Notes: generated by a model not told the origin, from the letters alone. A DNA stretch of 64,000 nucleotides from SAR324 cluster bacterium (GCA_022448485.1 JAKUUI010000005.1:1-64000); one strand, 5' to 3'. Positions 8,552 to 18,700 are shown, counted from the stretch's first letter. Numbers and translations are program-made.

Positions 8552-8702
8552 TGTCACTTTCGTAAAAAGTATTCATGTCTGCAGAGGCGAGAACCCAGAA
8601 ACATGTGAGTAACTGAAAAAATAAATTCCTTCTGTCATATCAGGCCAAGGACAAGCTTTGCGGGAATGACAAACATGTCTGGTATTTTGACTTTTTACAA
8701 GA
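8552..8702. repeat. Interspersed intergenic repeat, copy 1
   Basis: This stretch resembles 40252-40362: both start with a GTCA-C/T-TTC hairpin arm, share an AGAA-CCAG-AAC core followed by AGTAACT, and end with GGAAATGACAAAC or GGGAATGACAAAC, then ATTTTG-CTTTTTAC. The ends are imperfect inverted repeats (GTCA...TGAC). It looks like a small palindromic interspersed element of the REP or MITE kind. No coding capacity. Confidence 0.6.
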
Positions 8703-8740
8703 CAATCAGTAATCATTGACCGGTGTTTGTGAAAACTAGA

Positions 8741-10978
8741 ATGTCCAAGATAGCTAAATCTAAAATTGCAGCAGGTATTTACTGGCTGGAAGTTCCAGAG
8801 GCTGAATTATTCGTGCTCTGCGGATGTCCCGCGGACAGTGTCAAGCATTTGATGAAAGCCGGTAAGATCTCCAACATAGAAGAAGAAATCGATTTTTCAA
8901 AATCCGGATCTGATCAAACTCAACATACACATGGCACAGTAACAAATGAAACTGGGCCAAATGCCATTCTTCTTTCCGATTTGAGTGTACAAAATGGAGA
9001 CATTGCTAATTTAGCAGAGTTCCCAGTACTACAGATGCTCTACCGTCAGGGCATGCTTTTGCCTAATCACCCCAACAATACCGGAGCCAAACCACTCCTC
9101 ATAGGTCACAAAAACATGGTTAGCGCCCAAATGAATTACATTCACCGGGGCAACTATGGTTTGACAAGCCTGGAGGAAATCCTTGAGGCGGGGATTACTC
9201 GAGTGCAAGCAGAAGAAATGATGCGCATTAAACTCTTCTTTGCCTTTGGTGAAATTCATCCCAGTAGTGATCTGCTTGAAGCCAGAATCGTCGACCAAAA
9301 ACCTGTCGAAATCCTAAACGGAGTCTGGGTAGTCAGGAAAAACATTAACTGCTATGAGTTCCTTTATCAGGATGAACGTGTAGAAGTAGACTTGAACCTA
9401 GGAAAAAACGAAAGCTATGAGACTCCTTATAAACTGGAAAACCACCACTTCAAAAGAGAATATTTTTCCATCGTACATACTGGTGAGGGGGATGGCTGGG
9501 ATATCAATCGGCCATGCATGGCCAGCGTTCTGAGTTTTCAAGGGAAAATTTTTTTAATCGATGTTGGTCCCAACATTGCGTACACCTTGAATGCAATAGG
9601 TGTCGATACCAATGAGGTGGAGGGTATTTTTCATACTCATGCACACGACGATCATTTTGCTGGACTGGCTTCTCTCATCAGAACAAATCACCGGATCAAG
9701 TATTACTCCACACCACTGGTTCGAGCATCTGTATCTAAAAAACTGTGCTCACTTTTATCAATCAAGGAAAATACCTTTAAAGATTATTTTGAAGTTTGCG
9801 ATTTGGAGTTTGATAAATGGAACAACATTAACGGACTGGAAGTTCAGCCTGTATTTTCTCCACATCCTGTTGAAACAAATATTCTGTTTTTCAGAACTCT
9901 GTGGGAAAACGGTTATTCAACATACGCCCATTTAGCAGACGTGGCATCTCATGATGTTTTGAAAAAGATGGTTGAAGAAGATAAGAAAATGCCTGGCATC
10001 AGCAAAAAGCTAATGAAAAAAGTATGGGGAGATTATCTCAGCCCTGTGCAGGTAAAGAAAATCGATATTGGCGGCGGAATTATTCACGGTAAGGCTAAAG
10101 ATTTTAAGGCTGATAAATCTGAAAAAATTATATTGGCTCACACCGCACACAAATTGACACAAGATGAAAAAATAATTGGTTGCGGTGTCACTTTTGGAAG
10201 TACGGATATGCTGATTGAAGGACATGAGGATTATGCCTTGGAGTTCGGAGGAGATTATTTGCGCGGATATTATCCAAAAGTAGAAGATAGTGAAATTCAC
10301 TTGCTGTTGAATTGTGAACGTGAGTCTGTCAGTGTTGGAACTATTTTGCTCAGAGATCAGGAAATTCCCGAATATGTCTGTTTGGTACTTACGGGCGTAG
10401 CAGAGTTGCTTTCTACGAAAGAAAAAACTAGTTATCAGTTATCCAGTGGATCACTAATTGGCGATCTCGCGGTTCTTTTTGGATTAAAAAGCAAGGGAAC
10501 ATATCGCGCATTGAGTTATATTGAAACTCTCAAAATTCCAGCTGTTTTGTTCAAAGAATTTGTAAATCGCAACCAGCTTATGAAACAGCTTCAAAAAACC
10601 CAGGAGACAATTGAATTCTTAGAGCAAACCTGGTTATTCGGCGAATCAATTTCATCTCCCATTCAAAGCCGGATTGCTCAGAGCATAACGGCCAAAAAAT
10701 ACAAGAAAGGTGAAAAAATAGAGTGCACCGGACTAATGCTGGTGAAAAAAGGGAAAGTGGAACTAACAAGCCGGAAAAGTGGAAAACAGGAGAGACAGCT
10801 TATGGTGAAAGAAGGGGATTTTTGGGGTGGTGAAAAAATGATCTCAAATGAAAATATAAGCGTGAATGCAAGAGCCAATACTTCAACAACAATCTATAAC
10901 ATCACTGATATTGAAATCCTTCAGCAGATTCCGATTGTTCGCTGGAAAATGCTTGAACAAACTGAAAAACGAGAATAA
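8741..10978 (+). CDS. Metallo-beta-lactamase-fold protein fused to two cyclic-nucleotide-binding domains
   Basis: About 745 residues from the ATG at 8741 (a GTG at 8723 is the alternative). An N-terminal region of about 220 residues of unknown type precedes a metallo-beta-lactamase domain. Its metal motif HTHAHDDH lies near residues 298-303, with further ligands in PHPVETN, LADVAS and AHTAH. After about residue 525 comes a cyclic-nucleotide-binding-like domain (CLVLTGVAELLSTK, then SGSLIGDLAVLFG), and a second, weaker one from about 640 (MLVKKGKVELT, VKEGDFWGGEKMI). I infer a cytoplasmic hydrolase or redox enzyme gated by cNMP. The strong phosphate-cassette Arg of classical cAMP sites is not obvious, so ligand binding is uncertain. 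Monocistronic, after a repeat element. Confidence 0.85.
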   Translation: MSKIAKSKIAAGIYWLEVPEAELFVLCGCPADSVKHLMKAGKISNIEEEIDFSKSGSDQTQHTHGTVTNETGPNAILLSDLSVQNGDIANLAEFPVLQMLYRQGMLLPNHPNNTGAKPLLIGHKNMVSAQMNYIHRGNYGLTSLEEILEAGITRVQAEEMMRIKLFFAFGEIHPSSDLLEARIVDQKPVEILNGVWVVRKNINCYEFLYQDERVEVDLNLGKNESYETPYKLENHHFKREYFSIVHTGEGDGWDINRPCMASVLSFQGKIFLIDVGPNIAYTLNAIGVDTNEVEGIFHTHAHDDHFAGLASLIRTNHRIKYYSTPLVRASVSKKLCSLLSIKENTFKDYFEVCDLEFDKWNNINGLEVQPVFSPHPVETNILFFRTLWENGYSTYAHLADVASHDVLKKMVEEDKKMPGISKKLMKKVWGDYLSPVQVKKIDIGGGIIHGKAKDFKADKSEKIILAHTAHKLTQDEKIIGCGVTFGSTDMLIEGHEDYALEFGGDYLRGYYPKVEDSEIHLLLNCERESVSVGTILLRDQEIPEYVCLVLTGVAELLSTKEKTSYQLSSGSLIGDLAVLFGLKSKGTYRALSYIETLKIPAVLFKEFVNRNQLMKQLQKTQETIEFLEQTWLFGESISSPIQSRIAQSITAKKYKKGEKIECTGLMLVKKGKVELTSRKSGKQERQLMVKEGDFWGGEKMISNENISVNARANTSTTIYNITDIEILQQIPIVRWKMLEQTEKRE

Positions 10979-10999
10979 CTAACCACTAGCAGAGGTCTT

Positions 11000-11779
11000 C
11001 TACAAACTTACAATTGAATCTGAGCACTTACAACCCTGCTGGTCCAGCGGATTACTAAAGACATCCATAAATAACCGACTTACTTTTTCCTTATTCCGGG
11101 CGACCATTTCATCGATTTTATCCAGCTGAATTGATCCACTTTCCATTCCTGTTGCCATATTAACCACAAAACCTACGGACGCATAACACAACCCAAGTTC
11201 TTTCGCCAAAACCACTTCCGGAACATTCGTCATTCCGACCACGTCTGCACCCCATTGCTTCATCATCTTGATTTCAGCTTCAGTTTCTAAACGCGGTCCT
11301 TCAGTACAAATATAAACAGCTCCTCCCTTAAACCGGACATCTTGCAGCTTTGCTGTTTCAAGCAGTTGTTTCCGTAGATTGCTGCAATATGGATCATCCA
11401 TATTGACGTGCCTTACTCCTTCTGAGCCACCCTCAAAAAAAGTCTGTGGACGTTGTCTGGTCATGTCCAGAAAATCAGATAGCAGCACCAACGCGCCTGT
11501 TTGATAATCCGGATTCAAAGAGCCAACTGCTGCTGTTGAAAAAATCTGTTTAACTCCAAGTTCCTGCAGAGCTTTCAAATTTGCACGGTAATTTATGCGG
11601 TGCGGCGGGGTTCCATGTTCCTTCCCATGTCGAGCAAGGAAAACAATAGAATTTCCTTCAATTTCTGTAATATCAACTTCAATCTCTCCGTATTCCGTTT
11701 TTACAGTTTCCTGAAATGAAGTGACACCACTGTCATAAACTCCAGTTCCACCTATGATTGCATATTGGATTGGCTTCAT
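11000..11779 (-). CDS. mtnP: S-methyl-5'-thioadenosine phosphorylase
   Basis: A 259-residue nucleoside phosphorylase of the PNP/MTAP family that splits 5'-methylthioadenosine into adenine and methylthioribose-1-phosphate for methionine salvage. Motifs seen: phosphate loop AIIGGTGVYDSG at the N terminus, the RHG-K-EHGTPPHRINYRANL segment, FSTAAVGSLN, and the base/sugar-binding YICTEGPRLETEAEI and VGMTNVPE, with the usual NMATG. The C terminus carries a CxC pair (CKCSD) like that described in thermostable archaeal MTAP II enzymes. An MTI phosphorylase activity cannot be excluded. No other salvage genes are adjacent. Confidence 0.93.
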   Translation of the reverse strand: MKPIQYAIIGGTGVYDSGVTSFQETVKTEYGEIEVDITEIEGNSIVFLARHGKEHGTPPHRINYRANLKALQELGVKQIFSTAAVGSLNPDYQTGALVLLSDFLDMTRQRPQTFFEGGSEGVRHVNMDDPYCSNLRKQLLETAKLQDVRFKGGAVYICTEGPRLETEAEIKMMKQWGADVVGMTNVPEVVLAKELGLCYASVGFVVNMATGMESGSIQLDKIDEMVARNKEKVSRLFMDVFSNPLDQQGCKCSDSIVSL

Positions 11780-11832
11780 GAAATTTTGATAGACGGCGGG
11801 ACTTTATAGCAAAAACACTGTTATTAGATATG

Positions 11833-11991
11833 CTATCCTAGAAATTCTGATTCAAGCATTTCAATCCGCTCTAACATATTTCCAGTTAGCCAAATATCTT
11901 TTCCCAGGATTGGTTCGCCGACAATTCGCTCGTAGCGACTCACCAGAAATCTAGCCATTGCTTCATTACTTTGTTCGCTTGTAATACTCAT
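11833..11991 (-). CDS. Duplicated microprotein, copy A (52 aa)
   Basis: Starting at ATG 11991 (AGGA about 7 bases upstream) this gives MSITSEQSNEAMARFL... ending FLG. It is about 70% identical to the protein encoded at 12089-12262, including the block GEPILG-DIWLT and the C-terminal S-(E/D)-FLG. The track start at 12021 is upstream of the shared region and is not supported by the paralogue. Copy A lacks five residues (a GGSIR-like segment) present in copy B. Family and function unknown; soluble, acidic. Confidence 0.68.
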   Translation of the reverse strand: MSITSEQSNEAMARFLVSRYERIVGEPILGKDIWLTGNMLERIEMLESEFLG

Positions 11992-12088
11992 TTTTTGTCC
12001 TAGATGCTTTTTATAGTGCAAAAAATATTATAAATTTTGATGAGTGTGGTAGCTGTTCAAATAAAAAAATATTCTGCAAATAGAACTA

Positions 12089-12262
12089 CTATCCCAGAAA
12101 ATCCGAATCACGTGTTTCAATCAGCTCCAACGTATCCTCAGTCAGCCAGATATCACTTCCCAAAATCGGTTCGCCAACAACTCTTTCATAGCGGCGGATT
12201 GAACCTCCACGATCCAAAAACCTAGTCATTGCTGCATTAATTTGATCACGTGTAATACTCAT
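12089..12262 (-). CDS. Duplicated microprotein, copy B (57 aa)
   Basis: ATG at 12262 with AGGAG eight bases upstream. The sequence MSITRDQINAAMTRFLDRGG... aligns end to end with copy A just downstream on the same strand. Similarity extends to the nucleotide level, so this is a tandem duplication followed by divergence at mostly tolerated positions. That pattern supports both being translated. No recognised family, no signal peptide or transmembrane segment. Confidence 0.7.
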   Translation of the reverse strand: MSITRDQINAAMTRFLDRGGSIRRYERVVGEPILGSDIWLTEDTLELIETRDSDFLG

Positions 12263-12388
12263 ATGACTATCTCCTAAGTAATTGAAATATATAATCTTCA
12301 CTACCATTAATGAAACAGATTTTAATGGCCAGTATCTATAAATTCTGCAATATGCAGGCCAGAAGAAATTTTTATTATTTTTTTCTAA

Positions 12389-13240
12389 TTAAATTAAAAC
12401 CTCATAATGAGCCAATATCACACCGGCCGCTACCATTAAAGTAGATAATAGATGCCTTGCTGTAGTTTCCTCTTTAAGAACCCAGATACTCATCAGAGCG
12501 GCAATTACCACGCTACTTTCCCTGAGCGCTGACACCAGGGCGATCGGAGCGTACTGCATGGCCCAGACGACAATTCCATATGCAGAAACTGACAAAATTC
12601 CGCCCGGCACAGCATATTTCCAGTTTTGATGTATTGAACGAATAATTGCACGTTTGCGCAGAAACACTGTTATTCCTAACAATGGCCAACACTCTAATGC
12701 CATTAACCAAAGTACATATGAAGCAGCATTTCCAGAGGAACGAACACCTAATCCATCAGCAAGTGTATAAGCTGCAATGAAACTTCCAGTGGCCAGTGCA
12801 TAATAAATTGGTCGGAGCGAATGCCTCATAGACAATGTTTTCCTAAACATAAGGCTAAAAATACCTAGTGAAATCAATCCAATAGCTAACATCATTTGGA
12901 AGGTAAGTTCTTCTCCAATCCAAAACACAGAAACAAATCCCAGTAATAGTGGAGAAGTGCCTCTTGCAATGGGATAAACCTGGCCTAGGTCACCATGTAC
13001 ATAGGCTTTGACTAAAAATAACTGGTAGCCTAAATGCAGCACCACTGATGCCAAAAGATACGGCCAGCTTTCCACGTTGGGAAGTGGTAGTAATGGTACT
13101 GCTATCATTCCAATCGCTCCAGTGACAAGATGAATGGTTGCCATCGTCACCAGATGATCTCCGCTTTGCTTGACAAAAAGATTCCAACTTGCATGCATGA
13201 ATGCAGAAAAAAGCACCATTGATAAAACAAAAAATGTCAT
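12389..13240 (-). CDS. EamA/DMT-family membrane transporter
   Basis: A 283-residue integral membrane protein with about ten hydrophobic helices in two five-helix halves, as in the drug/metabolite transporter superfamily. Recognisable elements: an N-terminal helix with FSAFMHASWNLFVK, the YPIARGTSPLLLG segment closing the first half, and ALVSALRESSVVIAALMSIWVLKEE in the second half, the place where EamA repeats carry their conserved glutamate. Probably exports a small metabolite from the cytoplasm. Substrate unknown. It stands alone, divergent from trpC. Confidence 0.88.
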   Translation of the reverse strand: MTFFVLSMVLFSAFMHASWNLFVKQSGDHLVTMATIHLVTGAIGMIAVPLLPLPNVESWPYLLASVVLHLGYQLFLVKAYVHGDLGQVYPIARGTSPLLLGFVSVFWIGEELTFQMMLAIGLISLGIFSLMFRKTLSMRHSLRPIYYALATGSFIAAYTLADGLGVRSSGNAASYVLWLMALECWPLLGITVFLRKRAIIRSIHQNWKYAVPGGILSVSAYGIVVWAMQYAPIALVSALRESSVVIAALMSIWVLKEETTARHLLSTLMVAAGVILAHYEVLI

Positions 13241-13383
13241 AAATATTTATAAGAATAATTAAGATTGTCTCTCGGCCTTTTGAGTAGGGTACAAGACAAC
13301 GGCATGCCGATTGTATAACGTTTTGTTGATGTTTTTACAAGTTCTGCTTTTTCGCATTCCGGTAAGACTAAGATTGAATATCA

Positions 13384-14238
13384 ATGAGAACATTTTTAGA
13401 CAGATTACACGACCTTAAATTAAAAGAGGTAGCACAACGTCAAATTAAAATCTCTGAAAAAAACTTGCGTGACCAAGTTGAAACGCTTGGTTTGGCTTCG
13501 GCTTTCCGCTCTTGCCTGCTGAGAGCTCCGGGTGAACCAATATCACTGATTTCTGAAGTAAAATCGAGGGCTCCAGGACGTAATAATGTCGATAGACTTG
13601 TTCCGGAAGATGTAGTGTCCGATTTTGAGGCTGGAGGTGCAAAAGCCATTTCAGTATTAACGGATGAAAAATGGTTTGGAGGTTCTCTCGAAACTCTCGA
13701 AAAAGCCCATAAGGTGACTGCTTTGCCTCTGCTGCATAAAGACTTCATTGTAACTTCCTACCAGCTACTGGAGGGACGTGTCCGCGGCGCAAGCGCAGCT
13801 TTAATTTTGGCGTATTATTTTCAAGAAACAGAATTACTTCAAATCATAGATGAAACAAGAAAATTTGGTTTGGAAGCGGTAGTGGAATGTTCATTGGAAA
13901 ATGAATTGCCAAGAGTACTTGCCGTTAATCCGGACATTCTGATGATAAATAATCGGGCAATTGCCGCAATTCCGGAAGAACCTGCTGCTACATATGACCA
14001 AGGCAGTATTGATGTGATTTCAGCATGGTGGGAGCGCAACCCGGATTTAAGATCCTGGAAGAAACAGGCAGGAAAACTTTTGATCAGTGCCAGTTGTGTC
14101 AATTCGGCAGAAGATATTAAAAGTCTTTTGAAAATCCCCTGTGATGCAGCACTTATCGGGAATGCCGCAATGGCCGCTCCGGATCGTATTGAATTTTTAC
14201 GATCTCTCAACAAGACTGCAAACGAATCTTCAACGTAA
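13384..14238 (+). CDS. trpC: Indole-3-glycerol phosphate synthase, somewhat divergent
   Basis: A 284-residue TIM-barrel protein converting the anthranilate-derived CdRP to indole-3-glycerol phosphate in tryptophan synthesis. Expected motifs are present in order: ISEVKSRAPG (substrate Glu and Lys), AKAISVLTDEKWFGGS, LLHKDFIV (general-acid Lys), VVECSLENEL, and MINNRAI. The late 'S-E-S-G-I' phosphate-site motif is changed to SASCV, and the usual G-E-A-L to IGNAAM. The enzyme may therefore be altered in substrate handling or simply divergent. No other trp gene is adjacent. A receiver-domain protein follows 14 bases later and is probably cotranscribed. Confidence 0.85.
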   Translation: MRTFLDRLHDLKLKEVAQRQIKISEKNLRDQVETLGLASAFRSCLLRAPGEPISLISEVKSRAPGRNNVDRLVPEDVVSDFEAGGAKAISVLTDEKWFGGSLETLEKAHKVTALPLLHKDFIVTSYQLLEGRVRGASAALILAYYFQETELLQIIDETRKFGLEAVVECSLENELPRVLAVNPDILMINNRAIAAIPEEPAATYDQGSIDVISAWWERNPDLRSWKKQAGKLLISASCVNSAEDIKSLLKIPCDAALIGNAAMAAPDRIEFLRSLNKTANESST

Positions 14239-14252
14239 ATAAAATTAACTCA

Positions 14253-14687
14253 ATGAAAAAAACAACTGATGCAGAATTAAGTATTTTGGTGGTGGATGAT
14301 GACGAAAATATCCGCATGGTACTCCATCAATCTTTGGAAAAAGAAGGTTATCATGTAAGCACTGCAAAAAACGCAGAGGAAGCGTTGAACACATTGCAAC
14401 GCAGTTTCTTTCATGTTGTTATAACGGATATTATGATGGGTGAGATGAGCGGTGTGGAATTATTGCAACAGATCAAAGAAATGAATTCCCTGATGCAGAT
14501 TTTTGTTATGACATCGCACAGCACATTACCGCACGTCATACAATGCATGCAGGGTGGGGCCTATGACTTTTTTGAAAAACCACTCAAGATTGAAGATATC
14601 TTAATTTCACTTGGTGAGGCATCCCGCCGTGCAGCTCGCTGGAGCACACTTTACAGTCGCCTTTCCTTATCTTCAAAAGAAAAATAG
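14253..14687 (+). CDS. Receiver-only response regulator
   Basis: A 144-residue CheY-like receiver with no output domain. The acidic pocket is at residues 15-17 (VVDDDE), the phosphoacceptor is Asp59 (ITDIMM), the switch Thr/Ser is at about 87 (VMTSHS), and the conserved Lys109 is in FEKP. A short C-terminal tail carries no DNA-binding motif. It probably works by protein-protein contact, for example in a phosphorelay or at the flagellar motor. The histidine kinase is not nearby. Overlap and spacing suggest cotranscription with trpC, which gives no functional hint. Confidence 0.92.
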   Translation: MKKTTDAELSILVVDDDENIRMVLHQSLEKEGYHVSTAKNAEEALNTLQRSFFHVVITDIMMGEMSGVELLQQIKEMNSLMQIFVMTSHSTLPHVIQCMQGGAYDFFEKPLKIEDILISLGEASRRAARWSTLYSRLSLSSKEK

Positions 14688-14695
14688 AAAGTATA

Positions 14696-14714
14696 TCAGG
14701 TAATTCAAACCTGA
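14696..14714. terminator. Short inverted repeat between convergent genes
   Basis: TCAGGT / ACCTGA, a perfect 6-base stem with a 7-base loop, lies between the response regulator stop and the end of the polyprenyl synthase gene. It could act in both directions, but no T tract follows on either side. Confidence 0.3.
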
Positions 14715-15745
14715 CGAGAAACAATATAATCTGCAATATCTGCAAGAGATTGTCTAAGATCTGTTTCCGGGAAATTTTCTATACTGCGCTGAGCTTCAGC
14801 AGCATACTGTTTGGCGTGATTTATAGCGTAGGTGATGGAACCATAGCATTGCATCAAACCGATCACCTCATCAATTTGCGGTTTCTCAATTTCCGTTTGG
14901 GAGAGAATAGAATGCAACCGCTTCTTGTCAGAAACATTTACTTTTTCCAGCAAGTGACTCAAGGGGAGGGTGATTTTGCGTTCCTGTAAATCTCCGCCCA
15001 CCGGCTTTCCTGTTTTTACCTCATCCGAATAATCGAGAGCATCATCCACAATCTGAAAAGAAACTCCGATTGCCATTCCGTAATCATACAGCAGATTCAC
15101 AGATTTTCCTGAAGCACCGGCCAGTAAAGCCCCCGTTTTGATTGCAGTTGCAAAAAGACAGGCAGTTTTGTTGATGATGATTTCAAGATATTCTTCTTCG
15201 TTTACCGATTTGAATGAGCGTGTCAGCTGTAATAATTCACCTCGTGCCATTCTTGTCGTTGTATCTGACATCAGTTCCAAAACTTCCGGATTACGCAATT
15301 TGGTAAGACGGTAAAATGCCATAGCCAGAAGATAGTCTCCGGAAAGGACGCTGACCTCATTCCCCCATAACCTGCAAGCTGCTTGCTTGGCTCTTCGAGT
15401 TTCCGCTCCATCAACCACATCATCGTGCAAGAGAGTTGCTGTATGTAAATATTCAATAACTTGAGCTGCCTTCATAACTCGTTCATCCACCCCTCCAAAC
15501 ATCTTAGCACCTAAAAGTACCAGTGCAGGACGCAAGCGTTTTCCACCGGAATTTAGAATATGTTCAGCAACATTGTTGAGTAACGGAATATCGGTCTGTA
15601 CATCACGAAAAATCTGTGACTCCAGGCGCTTAATGTCAGAGGAAACTACTTTAAGAATTTGTTCTAAACTGACAGGCGGGGCAGTTTTTGGGTTTGCACC
15701 TGTTTTTATTGGTTGGTTCATGACAACTGACACATGATCAAGCAT
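14705..15745 (-). CDS. ispB: Polyprenyl (octaprenyl-type) diphosphate synthase
   Basis: A 346-residue trans-prenyltransferase. It has both aspartate-rich motifs: LLHDDVVDGAETRR (first DDxxD) and FQIVDDALDYSDE (second), plus GGKRLRPALVLL and the GELLQL region. Such enzymes chain isopentenyl diphosphate to make the side chain of respiratory quinones. The ATG at 15745 overlaps the stop of the upstream carboxylase by 8 bases (ATGCTTGA), implying coupling; an ATG at 15721 is the alternative. Chain length cannot be assigned securely. It is the last gene of the five-gene operon. Confidence 0.92.
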   Translation of the reverse strand: MLDHVSVVMNQPIKTGANPKTAPPVSLEQILKVVSSDIKRLESQIFRDVQTDIPLLNNVAEHILNSGGKRLRPALVLLGAKMFGGVDERVMKAAQVIEYLHTATLLHDDVVDGAETRRAKQAACRLWGNEVSVLSGDYLLAMAFYRLTKLRNPEVLELMSDTTTRMARGELLQLTRSFKSVNEEEYLEIIINKTACLFATAIKTGALLAGASGKSVNLLYDYGMAIGVSFQIVDDALDYSDEVKTGKPVGGDLQERKITLPLSHLLEKVNVSDKKRLHSILSQTEIEKPQIDEVIGLMQCYGSITYAINHAKQYAAEAQRSIENFPETDLRQSLADIADYIVSRQV

Positions 15746-18700
15746 CCACAGGCAGCATCACAAACAGCAAATCACCTTGGTTGACAGTGTTATGGTCCTC
15801 GGCAATTACTCGAGTAACTTTGTATTTTACTTTATCCGTGTATAATGAATCTCCATCCGAACTTTTGTAATCTGCCAATGCTAACTCGGTGAAAACTTTC
15901 ATCGATTCAAGCAGGCACAGAGTTTGATTAACATCAATGATTTGTCCTTCACTGACAAATGGCTCATCATCCTGAGAGGTTGCGCGATAAAACCCTCCCA
16001 TCTGAGGAGAAAGGACTTTCAACTCTTCCGAACCCTCCAGCATAATTGCTTTCTGGTCTAAAGAATTTTTTGTAGTTCCTGAGTCTTTCTTTGCTTCTCT
16101 CAAAAGTTTCTTCGTGTCAGCCTGTGCAAAAAAGTCTGTAAGATATAAAGTGCTGAAACCTCCCTTTTGAAAAGAAGCATCTCGCAAAATAGCACGATTC
16201 AAAGCCAGATTAGTAGAAACACCATGAATTTTCACTTGTTTTAAGTAATCAAGTAAACTATTGATGGCTCCCTTACGTGATTTTCCCCAACAGATAATTT
16301 GCGCAATAAGGCTATCGTAAAAAGGTGAGACTACAGAACCAGAAACAACAGATTGAATAACGCGCACATTTGCTTTTTCGGGGAAAAACACTTCAGTCAC
16401 ATGTCCCGGATCAGGAACAAATCGTAACTCTCCCTCATCGTCCAACTCAACTTTCTCAGCAATTATTCTTAACTCAATAGCATGACCGTTAAGTTTATAA
16501 TCCAACTCTCCAATGCTGTTTCCTTGAGTCACTTCAAACTGTTGGCGTACCAAATCCACTCCGGAAACCATTTCAGAAACCGGATGTTCAACTTGAAGCC
16601 GTGTATTCATTTCCATAAAATACACTTTATTTTCTTCAAGATCATAAATAAATTCGACTGTTCCTGCACCAATGTAATCAATTTCGTCAATCAATTTACC
16701 TGCAAAACTACAGACCTGTTCCCTGATTTTTTTTGGAATTCCAGAAGCAGTTTCCTCAATCAGTTTTTGGTAGTTGCGCTGAACAGAGCAATCACGAATG
16801 CCTAAAAATTTTGAATTTCCATGCATGTCCCTCACGATTTGGGCTTCAAGGTGGCGCATCGAGCCAATATATTTTTCCAAGTACAAATCTCCATTACCAA
16901 ATGCACTCAATGCTTCTTGTGACATTCGAGAGAAAGTGGACTGAAATCGCTTCACTTCACTGACCACCTCAATTCCTTTTCCTCCACCACCATGGGCTGC
17001 TTTAATCAGTACAGGGAAACCAATTTCTGAAGCAACTTCCATTGCATGCGACGGTTCCATTAAAGCACCCTCACTACCAGGAACAACTGGGATTCTTAAT
17101 TTTCTGGCTGTTGCAATTGCATTCGATTTGTTGCCCATTCTGTCCATATTCGCAACACGTGGACCAATAAAGTTGAAACCATGTTCCCGGCAAATACGAG
17201 CGTAATGCGGAGATTCGGACAAAAAACCAATCCCTGGATGAATAGCATCCACGTCCTCTTGCTCTGCAATCCTGATCACGCTCATTCCATTCAGATAACT
17301 TTCCTGCGGAGTATTCCCCCCAATGCAAACCAGACGATCTTTCTCTCGAAGCAACGTTGCCGGATAGCTTTCCATGTCCGGATCGGAAGCTACCAAAACC
17401 ACTTCCAAACCTCCATCTTGCGCACTGCGTACCAAGCGAACTGCCGTGCAACCACGTGCGTGAATCAGCACTCGCTTTATCTCGCCAGTGTGCAAATTTT
17501 CCTGTGTGGAATATATGTGTTCTTCGTCGCCCACAGACAATTGGTATTCACCGGACAATACTCGTGAAATGATCTCCTCTACAGTATGTTTTGCAATGGG
17601 AATTTTTGGATCAATTTCCTGTAGTTTTTCATCAATATCTGCGTCAAATGGATTTTTTACAAGACCATCCATTGTTCCAGGATTGGTTGAGAGATAATTG
17701 GATAAAGTGGAATGCGCCGGTAAGTGACTTTCCACAACCAGCTGACCAGCAAAGGGGATTTGTGATCCAGAAAAATAATAAGTACGAGCAAGCAAATGAG
17801 TCACAAAACTAGCTTGTGCACCTCCGGTACAATCTCGAAAACCAAAACACAACACCGGAAGATCCAAATCTTTTACAAAACGTGTAATTCGTTCATTTAT
17901 GATGGACATTGAAAATAATGAACCCCCGCCTTCTTTTGTCTGCATGCCTGCAGAAGAGATAAAAAAGATCATCGGTAATTTCAGACGCGCGCAGTCATCA
18001 AGCAGGCGGCAAACTTTTTCACAGCTTGCCATATCAAAAGAACCAGCTTGAAACTCTGCGTTACTGACCACCAATCCTACACGGTAAGTTGTTTTTTGTT
18101 TTTTAATTTTTGATTTTTTCCCTCTGACAGACTCTCCATTTTCTTCATGTGTGAATGTTGCCAGCCCAGTCACAACACCGCATGGAGTAACACCGTTCTC
18201 AAGTGCCAGCTCAATCGCATCTCTAAATCCTGGAAATTTCACTGGATTAGAAGTAATCCTATCAGCATGTAGTTCCTTAAAGTCTTTGAAATAATGTCCA
18301 ATAACTTTACTGGAGGTAATGACAGTACTTTTGTATTCCCGCAACAAATTATTAATCAGCAAATCCTTGTAAGATTGATCAAGACGATTCCAAAAATCTT
18401 TAATGCCAATGTTACGTGGAGTTATTTTTCCTTGAAATTTCCCTTTGCCCTGCTGGGCTGCATAGAGTGAAGGCAGCAATCCGGAAAAATAGTAGCGCAC
18501 TACCCCAAACAGCGGTGGACTCATACGGGGAAAAACAACCCTCTTCCACTCACTAATGGTTCCCAAAACTTCATCACAATCTTTGCGGTCAATAAAACTG
18601 GCCAGCCACTTGAAAAAGTGTGATCGTACTGAATTGCTATCTAGCTGCAAAGAGTTTTTTTCAAATTCTTGCATTGCTCCTTCAACAGTTTGCTCGAACA

